Shown here one piece after another: positions 11,852 through 22,385 of a stretch of DNA of 64,000 bases (positions are counted from its first letter, which is position 1; each line of letters opens with the position of its first letter). The notes below the pieces were generated by a model. The model was not told where the DNA came from, ran no database searches, and worked only from the letters and a program-made list of their open reading frames with translations. This DNA is from Heterodera schachtii (Eukaryota; Nematoda; Chromadorea; Rhabditida; Heteroderidae), in contig SIJG01000122.1 in assembly GCA_023374025.1 (NCBI GenBank), forward strand, positions 303,857-367,856, written 5' to 3'. Made by a program: the position numbers and the translations under genes.

Positions 11852-12366
11852 CTATTCAATTGGTAAATAAATTTCCAGAGTTTCATTTGGAAAAATTTTA
11901 CTACATAATCGGAATTCCTCATCAGAATTTGGGTGCATGTTAATCATTAGATAACTGAATTGATTGCTGGTCGCATCGTTATATGCGCTCTTGCCGTTTT
12001 AATGACCCGACCATAGAGATTCTTGGTTACAAAAATTACGCTTACGTTCCAATTATGGGAACCTCTGGTAAAGAGTAAATCGAGTAAAGTATTCTGCATG
12101 TTAAGCATTAAATCGTCAAGTATAAGTAACAGGGGTTTTTCCTGTTCTTTAATCTTATTCATGTCCGGAATCCCGTTAAAAGTCTCAACGCCCTCCCCGA
12201 TTAATCCTAAAATACTATCATTCATCTCACCATAACAATAAAGAATTTTTACAGGTGATGGTTCAATTAGATTCTTATGATGTTTTAAAACCCGTAATAG
12301 CCAACGGCGGGTCTTACCACTCCCGGTAGCCCCCGAGAGAATTAGTGTGAACGGACCGGCAAACAT
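11852..12366 (-). pseudogene. Packaging ATPase (A32/FtsK-HerA-like), deleted and stopped
   Basis: The frame 12366-11947 carries Walker A (GATGSGKT), Walker B (LLLILDDLM) and a following LFTRGSHNWNVSVIFVTKNL strand, all features of Maverick genome-packaging ATPases. After AHITMRPAINSVI there is a stop. The next 31 codons to 11852 (NMHPNSDEEFRLCSKIF) look like the family's C-terminal tail, so an internal stretch of several tens of codons seems to be missing. In the family the enzyme pumps DNA into preformed capsids. The start is in the shared TTAAAAATG context. With deletion and stop this copy should be inactive. Confidence 0.78.
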
Positions 12367-12378
12367 TTTTAATGGCTC

Positions 12379-12558
12379 TTATTTATTTGAGCTATTTATA
12401 TTTTCATATGGAACATGTTTCGCGCATTTGGGGCATAGCCATAAATTATCAAAAAATGATGTACCAAAATGCAAAAGACTGTGCATTTTACATCTCTTAC
12501 AAATTTCTTAATGACAGGGACAGTAATGACAACACTTAATTTTATGCGGGCAGTTCAT
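12379..12558 (-). pseudogene. Cysteine-rich zinc-ribbon-like small protein with an internal stop
   Basis: Reading from ATG at 12558 gives MNCPHKIKCCHYCPCH, then a TAA at codon 17, then EICKRCKMHSLLHFGTSF and LWLCPKCAKHVPYE to a stop at 12379. Three Cys pairs (CC..C.C, CKRC, CPKC) suggest a zinc ribbon. The stop lies only 12 nt from the ATPase start, consistent with the packed minus-strand gene block. The identity of the protein is not known to me. It may be a transcription or DNA-binding factor of the element. Confidence 0.5.
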
Positions 12559-12649
12559 TTTTTCAATTTAATTTTATTTTTGATTGCTATTTATAGAGTG
12601 GGTATATAAAGGGGATGAAATGACCATTTGATTGGTACATTGTATCCAA
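12559..12649. promoter_or_regulatory. Bidirectional promoter with two opposed TATA boxes
   Basis: Only 91 bp separate the zinc-ribbon ATG (minus, 12558) from the TBP ATG (plus, 12650). A tatataaa sits at 12603-12610, about 40 nt upstream of the TBP ATG. On the other strand tataaata (12588-12595) sits about 30 nt upstream of the zinc-ribbon ATG. The spacing suits two core promoters firing outward. Confidence 0.5.
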
Positions 12650-13171
12650 ATGCAAAAACCGATTGTCGTAAATATAATTGCTCTCGCTAATCTCGGTACC
12701 GGGATTAAACTAAACTCTCTGACGATCATCGAATGCCAATTTAAGTATAACCCTAGAAAATTCAATGCCGCGGTTATCAAATGTGCAAGCCCCATTAAAG
12801 CCACCGCATTATTATGGGAATGCGGGAAAATGATATGTCTGGGGACGAAAAGTCTGATGGAATGTGAAAATGCTATACGGGGTGTCCGGGGGCTTCTTAC
12901 ACCGGACACACTGTTGAAAATATTGTTTCGACCTTTAAATTCGGTCATGAAATTGAACTGAACGAACTTCGAAAAAATCGTCGTGCCTTTTATGAACCCG
13001 AAATATTTTGCGGATTAAATTTTAAAAGGGGTAAAAGCATGATCTGCGTTAATTTTCTGGACCGGTAAAGTCGTAATTATTGGAACTAAAAGCAATTCTG
13101 AAATTGACGAAATGTATCATTATATACTTCCCTATTTGAAAATGGCTCAAAAGAAGTTAGGGAGACGATAA
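12650..13171 (+). pseudogene. TATA-binding protein (TBP) homologue, two frameshifts, viral-element neighbour
   Basis: Both halves of the TBP saddle are visible. Repeat 1 has PIVVNIIALANLG, then FKYNPRKFNAAVIK, ATALLWECGKMICLGTKS. After a frameshift near 12880-12900 (G-rich run) repeat 2 starts VENIVSTFKFG and reaches YEPEIFCGLNFKRG. After a second shift near 13045 it continues FWTGKVVIIGTKSN and LPYLKMAQKK to a TAA. TBP binds the minor groove of TATA boxes to nucleate transcription. There are no introns, unlike most cellular genes here, and the frame shares an intergenic promoter with the Maverick-type genes. I infer it belongs to the element; a decayed retrocopy of the host gene that landed there is the alternative. 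Confidence 0.75.
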
Positions 13172-13377
13172 AAATGTTTCATTTATTGAGATGGTCCCCA
13201 ATTTATGATTAATTATCGATTACTTCACGCGGCGCGGCATCGGCGGTATGAAAAAAAAGTAGCCGCAACAATTTTGGGAAATAGGATTTGGTTGGGCGCC
13301 AACTTCATAGGAGGAGTCAAATAGGTTTAGGATAATCGGCAACATCAAAAGACTTCACCCCTCCCATGCCCTTTTTT
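13172..13377. other. Spacer, nothing recognised
   Basis: Mixed-composition sequence after the TBP remnant. I see no coding signature, repeat or promoter. Confidence 0.5.
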
Positions 13378-13600
13378 TACCTGCTATGACAATATTTTAC
13401 ACCTGTTCTGCACTTTTTTTCACCTGCTATCACAATATTTTTCACCTGTTCTGCCCTTTTTTTCACCTGCTATCGCAATATTTTTCACCTATTTTCACCA
13501 CTTATCACAGGACATTTCACATGTCACCTATTGGTTTTCACCTGATTTCATCAGGATATTTCACCTATTTCCTAATGTTTTTTCACCTCTTTTGATCATA
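13378..13600. repeat. About 43-bp pyrimidine-rich tandem repeat
   Basis: A unit built from cacctgctatcacaatattt and ttcacctgttctgccctttt recurs about 2.5 times to 13490, then decays into single 'ttcacct' words to about 13590. No coding potential. Confidence 0.75.
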
Positions 13601-13710
13601 GGTCCAAATTTCAGCGAATTTTTTACCTATTTGTATTGTACGATTGGTACATCATCCTTTATCGGTGATTCAATCAATTTAATTTCTCAAAATAGGCGGA
13701 GTAAAAGGGC

Positions 13711-13845
13711 TGTAGGGGGGGGGGGGTGGTTCGGATGAAAGGGAGGGGAGGATTTTGGTAAGGGAAGGGGGGGGGGATTTTGGTAAGGGAAGGGGGGGGG
13801 GGATTTTTGGTAAGGGAAGGGGGGGGGGGATTTTACACCGGATTA
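13711..13845. repeat. G-run minisatellite, about 28-bp units
   Basis: gggattttggtaagggaagg repeats about four times with G runs of 9-13 between copies (13714-13724, 13768-13776, 13793-13802, 13821-13829). The regularly spaced long G runs could form G-quadruplexes; that is a prediction only. Confidence 0.85.
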
Positions 13846-14040
13846 ATGTGCCATATACTACTGATAGTTCAAAAATTGCCTGCCCCTGTCCCACTCTGCC
13901 TCCACTAGATCAACCACCTCCCTGTCCCACTATGCATCCATTAATTAATTATCTCTATTAATATATAATTAGCCCTCGCGCCCTTCCCCAGCGGCAAATC
14001 CAAGAGTCAATTAGTGACGACGGTTCCGGGGGGTTAACTA

Positions 14041-14877
14041 CTGAGATGCTTTATTTTCGGAATTTGTCAAAGGATTAGCGACAAATTTTGAGAAATTTTT
14101 TGAGATGGTTAAAGAATATGCAGATTATTACAATCGACTGAAAGAGAAAGGAAATATTTATGCGTGTGATGAACGTATAATAATTTATGCCTTATACAAA
14201 ATTGAGAAAATAAGAGAGTTTTTTGCGCAAAAATATAAAGCCCACCTTGGCGTTTTGTTTTTGATGAAAACTAATTGGAATTGTGACAAAATTGCGGGTC
14301 TATTAATAACTAGATCTAAACGGACAGTATGCCAAAAATATCGTAAATATTTGGGAATTTTATATGAATATTTATTCCAATTGTATGCTGAAGGTTGGGC
14401 TTTTTCATTTATTAAATTAATAATGATAATAATTTATTCAGCTAAGAATCCGAAGTTGTCGAAACAATTGCCACCATTGGTGAAACCAATATTTATTAAA
14501 ACATATTCTCCTGTGAATTTAATTGAAGTTGTCGAAAATCTGAATAAACTTCGAAATGTTTTTGGAAAAAAGACCAAAATGAATTGAACCATTTAAGTGA
14601 TGTTTTGGAGATCAATTTGGCAAATGAAGAGGATTTGCATTACATAATGAGAAAGGACAAAAATGGGGAAAACTTATCAATCAAAAATGAACTTAAAATT
14701 ATCAAGCTTCGAAAAGAATTTGATCAAAAAATGGAAGAAATGTGTGAAAATACCAAAGAAGGTTCTGAGAAATTGGGAAAAGCAATTGAAAATGCAACAA
14801 ATAGTGAAAAAAAGAACAATCTTGAATGTGAATACATGGATAAATTTGGCATTTTAATTTCGTCTCCATTTTCATAA
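14041..14877 (+). pseudogene. Truncated copy of the secreted KYEAHLG-family gene
   Basis: It corresponds to exons 3 and 4 of the intact gene at 16024-17721. It starts abruptly at about 14041 (gatgctttattttcggaatt) without the acceptor and upstream exons. The exon reads FVKGLATNFEKFFEM, then QKYKAHLGVLFLMKTNW. A 48-nt intron follows (14394-14441, gttggg...ttcag), then AKNPKLSKQLPPLVKPIF. One nucleotide is missing from a T run near 14558-14563, after which the family C-terminus (LEINLANEEDLHY, FDQKMEEMCENTKEGSEKL) continues in another frame to a stop at 14877. The coiled-coil-like Lys/Glu-rich tail is conserved. Function unknown. Confidence 0.7.
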
Positions 14878-14879
14878 AA

Positions 14880-15225
14880 ATCCTTTTTTTTTTGCAAAAA
14901 TTATTGTTCTTCTTGTCTCTCTATCAACTAACTTCTCAACTTCCCGACTTTCGCTTCATCCCTAAATTCAAAATTTATTTTATATATTCATTTTCTTTAA
15001 AACATAATTTGGTGGCTTTTCTTTAAATTGCGTTTTAATTTATATTTGTATATATAAAATGAATTTTTTTTTGTTGTTCACCAAGAATTGGAGGTAAAAA
15101 TACGAATTCGTTTTTGGTCAATTTGTTTTAAAAATTTTTGACTTAAAACTTTAATTCTTATAAATTTTGGTTACGAAATAATCTATACAAATAATAATAA
15201 AAAGCCAAAAAAATAGCGAAATTGT
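14880..15225. other. AT-rich spacer
   Basis: Poly-T-rich sequence downstream of the truncated gene. No coding or repeat structure was identified. Confidence 0.5.
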
Positions 15226-15330
15226 AAAAAGCAATGGAAAATGCGGCAAATAATGAAGAAAACAAAAAGGCTGAAATAGACGAACTGATTATAAATTTTA
15301 GCACTTTCATTTTGCCGCTCTGCTAACAAA
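15226..15330 (+). pseudogene. Isolated 3' fragment of the KYEAHLG-family gene
   Basis: The plus strand reads KAMENAANNEENKKAEIDEL, clearly related to EKAIENAANYKEIKGLRKAY near the C-terminus of the intact copy. It is about 25 codons only, flanked by unrelated sequence. It is a duplication relic. Confidence 0.6.
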
Positions 15331-15431
15331 TTTTCTCATTTTTTTGCTGCATTATTTCCCAATTTTTCGGGGAGGAGGGCCCGTCGTTCCGATAGACGCC
15401 GCCTTGGAAAGTGCAAAAAATGGGGTATCAA

Positions 15432-16018
15432 AAGTTTATTTGGGAAAAAATGACTTTTTACAAAACAATACTTCTGGGAGAAGGGAGTGGGAAACATGAT
15501 TTTGAAATTTTCAATTTTTCTACTCTATTCTACTCAAAACGGTTCGGAATTCAATAAAAATAATGGTGTATGAGAAGTTTATTTGGGAAAAAATGACTTT
15601 TTACAAAATAATACTTCTGGGCGAAGGGAGTGGGAAACATGATTTCGAAATTTTAAATTTTTCTACTCTATTCTACTCAAAACGGTTCGGAATTCAATAA
15701 AATAATGGTGTATGAGAAGTTTATTTGGGAAAAAATGACTTTTTACAAATAATACTTCTGGGAGAAGGGAGTGGGTAACATGATTTTGAAATATTCAATT
15801 TTTCTACTCTATTCTACTCAAAACGGTTCGGAATTCAATAAAAATAATGGTGTATGAGAAGTTTATTTGGGAAAAAATGACTTTTTACAAAATAATACTT
15901 CTAGGCGAAGGGAGTGGGAAACATGATTTCGAAATTTTAAATTTTTCTACTCTATTCTACTCAAAACGGTTCGGAATTCAATAAAAATAACATTCACGGT
16001 GCGAAAAATGAAGTGTGA
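15432..16018. repeat. About 142-bp tandem repeat seeded by the 3' end of the neighbouring gene
   Basis: Units start at 15432, 15575, 15717 and 15859 (aagtttatttgggaaaaaat), with spacing 143, 142 and 142. A final partial match at 16019 is the reverse complement of the terminal codons of the gene ending at 16024 (KKSLFPK-stop). Units also contain acttctgggagaagggagtg and ttttctactctattctactc. Array expansion therefore appears to have begun from the gene's 3' end. Confidence 0.85.
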
Positions 16019-16023
16019 AAAGT

Positions 16024-17721
16024 TTATTTGGGAAATAACGATTTTTTACCAAATTTATCTTTGTATGCTTTTCTTAGACCTTTTATTTCTTTATAATTTG
16101 CTGCATTTTCAATTGCTTTTTCCAATTTCTCATTTTCTTCCTTGGCATTTTCATTTGCATTTTTATACATTTCTTCCATTTTTTGCACAAATTCTTCCCG
16201 AATTCTTTCAATTTCCGTTTGTCCGTTTAAAATTTGTTTTTGCTTTTTTATTTTTTTATGGTACCAATTTTTCTCCACTTTATTTTCAAAGTTTAATTCC
16301 TCCTCATTTACCAATTTTATTTCATACTCAAGGGAATATTCATCTTTTTGCCAAAACAAATTCGAATTCCTGTTCAGTGTTTCGACTATTTTAATTAATT
16401 GGTAAAAAGAATAATCTCTTTCAATAAATATTGGTTTAACCAATGGTGGCAAATGTTTCGACACTTTCGGATTTTTAGCTTAACAAATTTTTTAAATCAA
16501 AATTCAAATTTATGTAAATTAAAACAAACCTTCAGCATAAAGTCGAAAGAAATATTCATATAAAATGTCCAAATATTCTTTCCGTTTATATTTGGTTAAT
16601 TGGTCCGCAATTTCGTCACATTGCCAAGTCTCTCTCAACAAATACAAAAGGCCAAGACGGGCTTCATATTTTTGCGTTAAATGCTCTTTCATTTTCTCAA
16701 TTTCGTATAATCCAAAACTGGTCAGTAGATTATCATCATCACAGCCAAAAATAATTCCATACTTTTTCTTTCGGCTTAAATAATTTGAAAATTCTTTTGC
16801 CATTTTGAAAAATTTGTCAAAATTTGTCGCTAATCCTTTGACAAATTCTGAAAATAAAGCATCTTCATTCTAAATTTTGAATTTATTTAATTTTCATTGA
16901 AGGTCAAGTCTCACCCATGTCCATCTATCATCGAATTTTGAATCCATATCATTATAGGCTATATTTGGATTATCCTCTTTTGCCCTTTCTTCCGCTTTTT
17001 TGAACACTTCCTCCAAATTTTTTTCAAAATTTTGTCGGATAATTCCGTATAAACTTTCTTTTGTTTGCCATTCATTCGCTGTGTCAATTGCCAATTGTAA
17101 AATGATTTCATTAATTGACAATTGTGGTTCATTTTTTAATTTAACTTCATAATTCAGTAGATCTTCGTTCAATAGTTTTGGTTCAAAATAAAAATCGAAA
17201 AGTTCGTTTAATTCATACTCATGATATTGACTCCAATATGAATCAAAATAAAATTCTGAAATTCCGCACAGACAATTCACCGCATAAATTATTGGTCCTT
17301 CAATTTCAATTTGCCTTTTATACACAAATTTTGGCTTCACTGTTGGAATTCCGGCGTATTCTCTGTACAAATATTCGTGTAAAATGTCTAAATATTTGCC
17401 ATATTTTTGGCATTCTGTTCGTTCAAATTCTTCAAATTCCTTCCCAATTTGGTCACAGTGCCAATTCTTTCTCATATAATACATAAAGCCAAGGTGTGCC
17501 TCATATTTTTGCATTGAAAATTCACTCAATTTCGTTTCTTGATGACCTTTCACAAATGCAATTAACATTTTGCCATCGATCTAATTAAACAAAAAGGATT
17601 AACAAATTCAATTTCCATAATGAATTTAACTCACCGATGGATTTGCATTTGAAAATGGAATAAGAAAATGATGAAAAACAATAAAAAAAATAAAAGGAGT
17701 TAAAGAAAACGAATAAAACAT
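16024..17721 (-). CDS. Secreted protein of unknown family, 515 aa, four exons, intact
   Basis: The exons in transcript order are 17721-17635, 17580-16915, 16869-16530 and 16478-16024. Introns of 54, 45 and 51 nt are GT-AG (gtgagt, gtgaga, gtttgt donors), and the total is 1548 nt with consistent phases. Residues 1-25 form a signal peptide (MFYSFSLTPFIFFIVFHHF, then LIPFSNA/NPS). Two homologous modules follow. Module 1 has FVKGHQETK, QKYEAHLGFMYYMRKNWHCD and YLDILHEYLYREYAG; module 2 has FVKGLATNFDKFFK, QKYEARLGLLYLLRETWQCD and YLDILYEYFFRLYAEG. Each ends in a Lys/Glu-rich helical stretch (NFEKNLEEVFKKAEERAKE; FVQKMEEMYKNANENAKEE). I do not recognise the family. Secretion, tandem copies and rapid decay of paralogues would suit an effector, but that is inference. 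Confidence 0.8.
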
Positions 17722-19217
17722 TTGTTTTCTTTAATAAATTTAAATTCTAAAATATTTTTTAGCAATAGAAATTTAATTATATTTATTAATAAAATAGTAT
17801 TTCACATGTGCAATAATCAAAGAGTAATTTGACAAATCACATTTTCTTAATGCGAAACCGAAAAATAATAAATTTCCTTGAAGTGGGGAAATTTTTGCTT
17901 GCCGGCGTTACCGACGAAAATTTTTTTTGAAAATTTCACTGTGATTTTTAACAAATTTTGTCCAAAAAAGTCAAAATTTTGCAATTTTATCTCATTTAGT
18001 ATTTTTAATAGAAAACAAATGATTGTCAATTTAAGTTAAATAAACATATATATAATTATTAAAATGAAAAATATAAAATTACAAAGCCTTATAAATAGCA
18101 AAATTTATTAACATCAGTAGGAGTATTTGAGTAGAATTATCCATAATTTATTAGCTCTTAATGATGACGCGATAAATTTTTTATGAATGAATAATTAGAT
18201 TCTTATATAATGATCATAAGTAGAATTATCCAAATATTTTTTATTATATTAAATGATGTAATATTTTAAAAAAAGTGGGATTGATCCAAATCTAATTTAT
18301 ATAATTGTTTATTATATTAAATAATGATGTTATTTATTGGATTGATCATAACTAGGATTGTCTAAATCTACTTAACCAAATTTTTAATTTTTCGATTTAG
18401 ATTAAATTTAATTTTGAATTAATTGCCTATGCTATTGAAATGCCCATTTTTCATTTAGCATTTTTCCTGTCTTCTTCGGACATTTTCGAATATTTTTCGA
18501 TTTATTTTGCAATTTTCGTTTCAATTTTCACTGATATTCCTTCTGTTTGCATCTAGATTTGGATAATCCTACTTATTATCAATTAAATATTGCGTCATTA
18601 TTTAACATAACAAACATTTTAAAAAGTAGATTTGGAAATCTACTTATTAATAAACAAATATATTAAGTAGATTTGGGTAAGCATACTTTTGATCATTAAT
18701 AAAAATTTATTCCGTTTATAAGGCAGTGTGATTTTCTATTTTTTCATTTTAATAATTATTTTGGCTCCCGGACAATCCGTCAAAAAGTTAAGAAAATGCA
18801 TCGCCGAAGGGAACCGATTATGCGCAATATCAACAATAATTGAAAATAGGCAAATAAAAAGTGCACATCACACAATTTTTTGTCCTGTAGATTATGTCGG
18901 CGATGGCATTTTACTATCTTTTGTGTATTTCACTGTCGGATTGTCCACTGTCGGATTTCCAGTTTCTAAATAATTGAAAATTTGGTAATACTGCCGATGG
19001 TAGCCCCTGTTTTTTTTTTGAAGAATGTTTTTTTTCGTTTTCAAAAGTCATGAAAACATGTTTGCAAGGGTTTTCGGGGCCGCTGATCGCGAATCCGGCA
19101 TCCATTTCGACCTTTTTCGAAGCCGGACCCGAACTCGAACAAAAAATCGAAAATTAAAAATTCCAAAATTTTCTTTTTGTTTCTAAAATAGATTAAAACA
19201 AGCAAAAAATAATTGGA
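17722..19217. other. AT-rich intergenic region with dispersed-repeat pieces
   Basis: The shared upstream side of two divergent family genes. 18120-18690 carries inverted words (aagtagaattatccaaat near 18221 and atttggataatcctactt near 18557) suggesting a decayed inverted-repeat element. 19050-19140 holds one copy of a dispersed repeat (ttttcggggccgctgatcgc, cccgaactcgaacaaaaaat) seen again near 30500, 33670, 34500, 45090 and 52150. No gene is supported. Confidence 0.5.
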
Positions 19218-20471
19218 ATGGTTTATTCTTTCTCTTTTATTTCTTTTATAATTATTGCTAACCATTTTTTAATTCAAATTTCGAAATCAAATCCATTGGT
19301 AAAATAATTAATTATGGAAATTGAATTTGTTAATCCTTTTTGTTTAATTAGATCGATGGCAAAATGTTAATTGCATTTGTGAAAGGTCATCAAGAAACGA
19401 AATTGAGTGAATTTTCAATGCAAAAATATGAGGCACACCTTGGCTTTATGTATTATATGAAAAAAAATTGGCACTGTGACAAAATTGCGGAGGAATTTGG
19501 AGAATATGAACGGACAGATGCCAAAAATATGGCAAATATTTAGACATTTTACGCGAATATTTGTACAGAGAATACGACGGAATTCCAACAGTGAAGCCAA
19601 AATTTGTATTTAAACAATATGATGAATTTGAAACTGAAATTGATGGTCCAATAATTTATGCGGTCAATTGTCTCATGAAAATTTCGCAATTTTATTTTAA
19701 ATCATCTTGGAGTAAAACTTATAAATATAAATTTAAAAAATTATTCAATCATCGCTTTCAACCAAAATTACTGAATGAGAAGAGATTGAATTATGGAATA
19801 AAATTGGAAAAAGAACTAAAATTGTCAATTAATGAAATGATTTTGCATTTGGCAATTGACACAGCGAATGAATGGCAAACAAATGAAAGTTTATACGGAA
19901 TAATACGAGAAAATTTTGAAGAATATTTGGAGGAAATGTTCAAAAAACAACCCTATCAAATATATGATGACAAATATTGGATAATTATCAATTCAAAATT
20001 TGATGATCAATTGACATGGGTGAGACTTAACATTTAATGAAATAAAATAAATTTAAATTTAGACTGATGATGCTCAATTTTTGGAATTTGTCAAAGGATT
20101 AGCGACAAATTCAGAGAAATTTTTTAGGATGGCAAAAGAATATTCAAATTATTTAAGTCGAAAGAAAGAGAAAGGGAATATTAATGAGTATGATTTAAAT
20201 GGACAAATGATCACTTTTGGGTTATATGAAAAAGAGAAAATGAAAAAGCATTTGACGCAAAAATATGAATCCCATCTTGGCGTTGTGTATTTAATGCGAA
20301 TGAATTGGCACTGTGACAAAATTGGGAAGGAAATTAAAAAAGGAAACGGAGGAGCTGCCACACGAATCGCAAATATTTGCACATTTTGTACGAATATTTA
20401 TTCCGACTTTATTTTGAAGGTTTATGCACTCATTTATTTAAATTATTATTTTTAAATATATATAAATATTT
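19218..20471 (+). pseudogene. Frameshifted secreted KYEAHLG-family gene, cut by assembly gap
   Basis: The structure mirrors the intact paralogue. The signal-peptide exon is 19218-19298 (MVYSFSFISFIIIANHFLIQ), the intron 19299-19351, exon 2 19352-20019, the intron 20020-20062 (gtgaga...tttag), exon 3 20063-20419, then a donor and the gap. Exon 2 lacks one base near 19516 (acagatgcc versus acagaatgcc), shifting frame before YLDIL. Exon 3 also shifts near 20345-20370 before KYLHILYEYLFRLYFEG. Exon 4 must lie in or beyond the unsequenced gap. Conserved segments include EIDGPIIYAVNCL, LAIDTANEWQTNESLYGIIR and QKYESHLGVVYLMRMNWHCD. The two indels may be true mutations or sequencing error. Confidence 0.7.
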
Positions 20472-20712
20472 NNNNNNNNNNNNNNNNNNNNNNNNNNNNN
20501 NNNNNNNNNNNNNNNNNNNNNNNNNNNNNNNNNNNNNNNNNNNNNNNNNNNNNNNNNNNNNNNNNNNNNNNNNNNNNNNNNNNNNNNNNNNNNNNNNNNN
20601 NNNNNNNNNNNNNNNNNNNNNNNNNNNNNNNNNNNNNNNNNNNNNNNNNNNNNNNNNNNNNNNNNNNNNNNNNNNNNNNNNNNNNNNNNNNNNNNNNNNN
20701 NNNNNNNNNNNN
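20472..20712. other. Assembly gap (241 N)
   Basis: A run of n at 20472-20712 between the secreted-family gene and the CT microsatellite. The gap size may be estimated rather than measured. Confidence 1.
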
Positions 20713-22385
20713 TCTCTCTCTTTTCCTCTCTTATTATCTATATCTTTTCTCTCCCTCTCTATTCTCTTTTTTCTTTCTCTCTATTATTTTTCTATCCCTC
20801 TCTCTCTCTCCTCTTTTCTCTCTCCCTCACTATTCTTTTCTCTTTCTTTCTTTCTCTCTCTCCCTCTCTTTATCTCTCTCTTTTTCTCTCTCTCTCTCCT
20901 CTTTTCTCTCTCTCTTTCCTCTTTCTTTCTTTCTCTCTCTCCATCACTTTCTCTCTCTCTCTCTCTCTATCCCTCTCTCTTTGTCTCTCTCTTTTCTCTC
21001 CCTCTCTCTCTCTCCTTCTCTCTCTCTTTTTTCTCTCTCCCTCTCTTTATCTCTCTCTCTCTTTCTCTCTCTCTTTCCTCTTTTTCTTTCTCTCTCTCCA
21101 TCACTTTCTCTCTCTCTCTCTCTCTCTATCCCTCTCTCTCTCCCTCTCTCTTTATCTCTCTCTCTCTTCACTTTTCTCTCTCTGTTTCCTATTTTTCTTT
21201 CTCTCTCTCTCTCCCTCTCTCTTTATTCTCTCTCTTTCTCTCTCTCTCTCTCTACGCTTTTCTCTCATTCTCTCTCCTCCTGTTTTCTCTCTTCCTATCT
21301 CTTTTTTCTCTTTCTTTCTTTCTTTCTTGCTTTCTTTCTTGCTTTCTTTCTTTCTCTCTATCCCTCTCTTTATCTCTCTCTTTTTTTTCTCTCTCTACTC
21401 TTTTCTCTCCCTCTCTCTCTCCTCTTTTCCCTTTCTCTTTCCTCTTTTTCTTTCTCTCTCTCTTTTCTCTCTTCTCTTTCCTTTTTTCTCTTTCTCTCTC
21501 TCTCTCTCCCTCTCTCATTATCTATATCTTTTCTCTCCCTCTCTATTATTTTCTCTCCCTCTCTCTCTCTCTCCTCTTTTCTCTTTATCTCTCTCTTTTT
21601 TCTCTCTACTCTTTTCTCTCCCTCTCTCTCTCCTCTTTCTCTTTCCTCTTTTTCTTTCTTTCTCTCTCTCTTTTCCTCTCTTATTATCTATATCTTTTCT
21701 CTCCCTCTCTATTCTCTTTTTTCTTTCACTCTATTATTTTTCTATCCCTCTCTCTCTCTCCTCTTTTCTCTCTCCCTCACTATTCTTTTCTCTTTCTTTC
21801 TTTCTCTCTCTCCCTCTCTTTATCTCTCTCTTTTTCTCTCTCTCTCTCCTCTTTTCTCTCTCTCTTTCTTCTTTCTTTCTTTCTCTCTCTCCATCACTTT
21901 CTCTCTCTCTCTCTCTCTCTCTAGCCCTCTCTCTTTGTCTCTCTCTTTTCTCTCCCTCTCTCTCTCCTTCTCTCTCTCTTTTTTCTCTCTCCCTCTCTTT
22001 ATCTCTCTCTCTCTCTTTCTCTCTCTCTTTCCTCTTTTCTTTCTCTCTCTCCATCACTTTCTCTCTCTCTCTCTCTCTATCCCTCTCGCTTTTCTCTCCC
22101 TCTCTCTTCTCTTTTCTCTCTCTTTTTTTCTCTCTCCCTCTCTTTATCTCTCTCTCTCTTTCTCTCTCTCTTTCCTCTTTTTCTTTCTCTCTCTCCATCA
22201 CTTTCTCTCTCTCTCTCTCTTTTTTCTCTCTCCCTCTCTTTATCTCTCTCTCTCTTTCTCTTTCCTCTTTTTCTTTCTCTCTCTCCATCACTTTCTCTCT
22301 CTCTCTCTATCCCTCTCGCTTTTCTCTTTTCTCTCTCCCTCTCTATCCTCGTTTCTCTTTCTCACCCTCCTCCCCTTCTCTTTTT
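20713..22385. repeat. Long polypyrimidine (CT/TTTC) microsatellite with higher-order repeats
   Basis: About 1.67 kb almost entirely of ctctct, ttttctctc and ttctttctttc words on the plus strand. Longer blocks recur: the 20720-20960 block (ttattatctatatcttttct, tattctttttt-type interruptions, tccatcacttt) reappears at about 21670-21920, and ccatcactttctctct recurs many times. Frames reading Ser/Leu/Phe or Arg/Glu repeats are artefacts. It abuts the gap, so the assembly is probably collapsed here. Confidence 0.98.

Larger units (their letters stand above)
10608..13171. mobile_element. Degraded Maverick/Polinton-type viral element
   Basis: Five adjacent minus-strand frames match, in order, proteins typical of Mavericks/Polintons (adintovirus-like elements): capsid-like, two small virion-type proteins, A32-like packaging ATPase and a cysteine-rich protein. 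A divergently transcribed TBP-like gene completes the block. Three minus-strand frames share the start context TTAAAAATG. None of the genes shows an intron. No protein-primed polymerase, integrase or protease was found, so this is a fragment. Boundaries are approximate: 10608 is the end of the last minus-strand frame and 13171 the TBP stop. Frames contain stops, frameshifts and deletions, so the element looks inactive. Confidence 0.8.

Noticed and set aside
18728..18973. 81-codon frame with a hydrophobic start resembling a signal peptide
   Set aside because: It begins at GTG with no ATG, shows no splice partner or paralogue, and lies in an AT-rich repeat-prone spacer.
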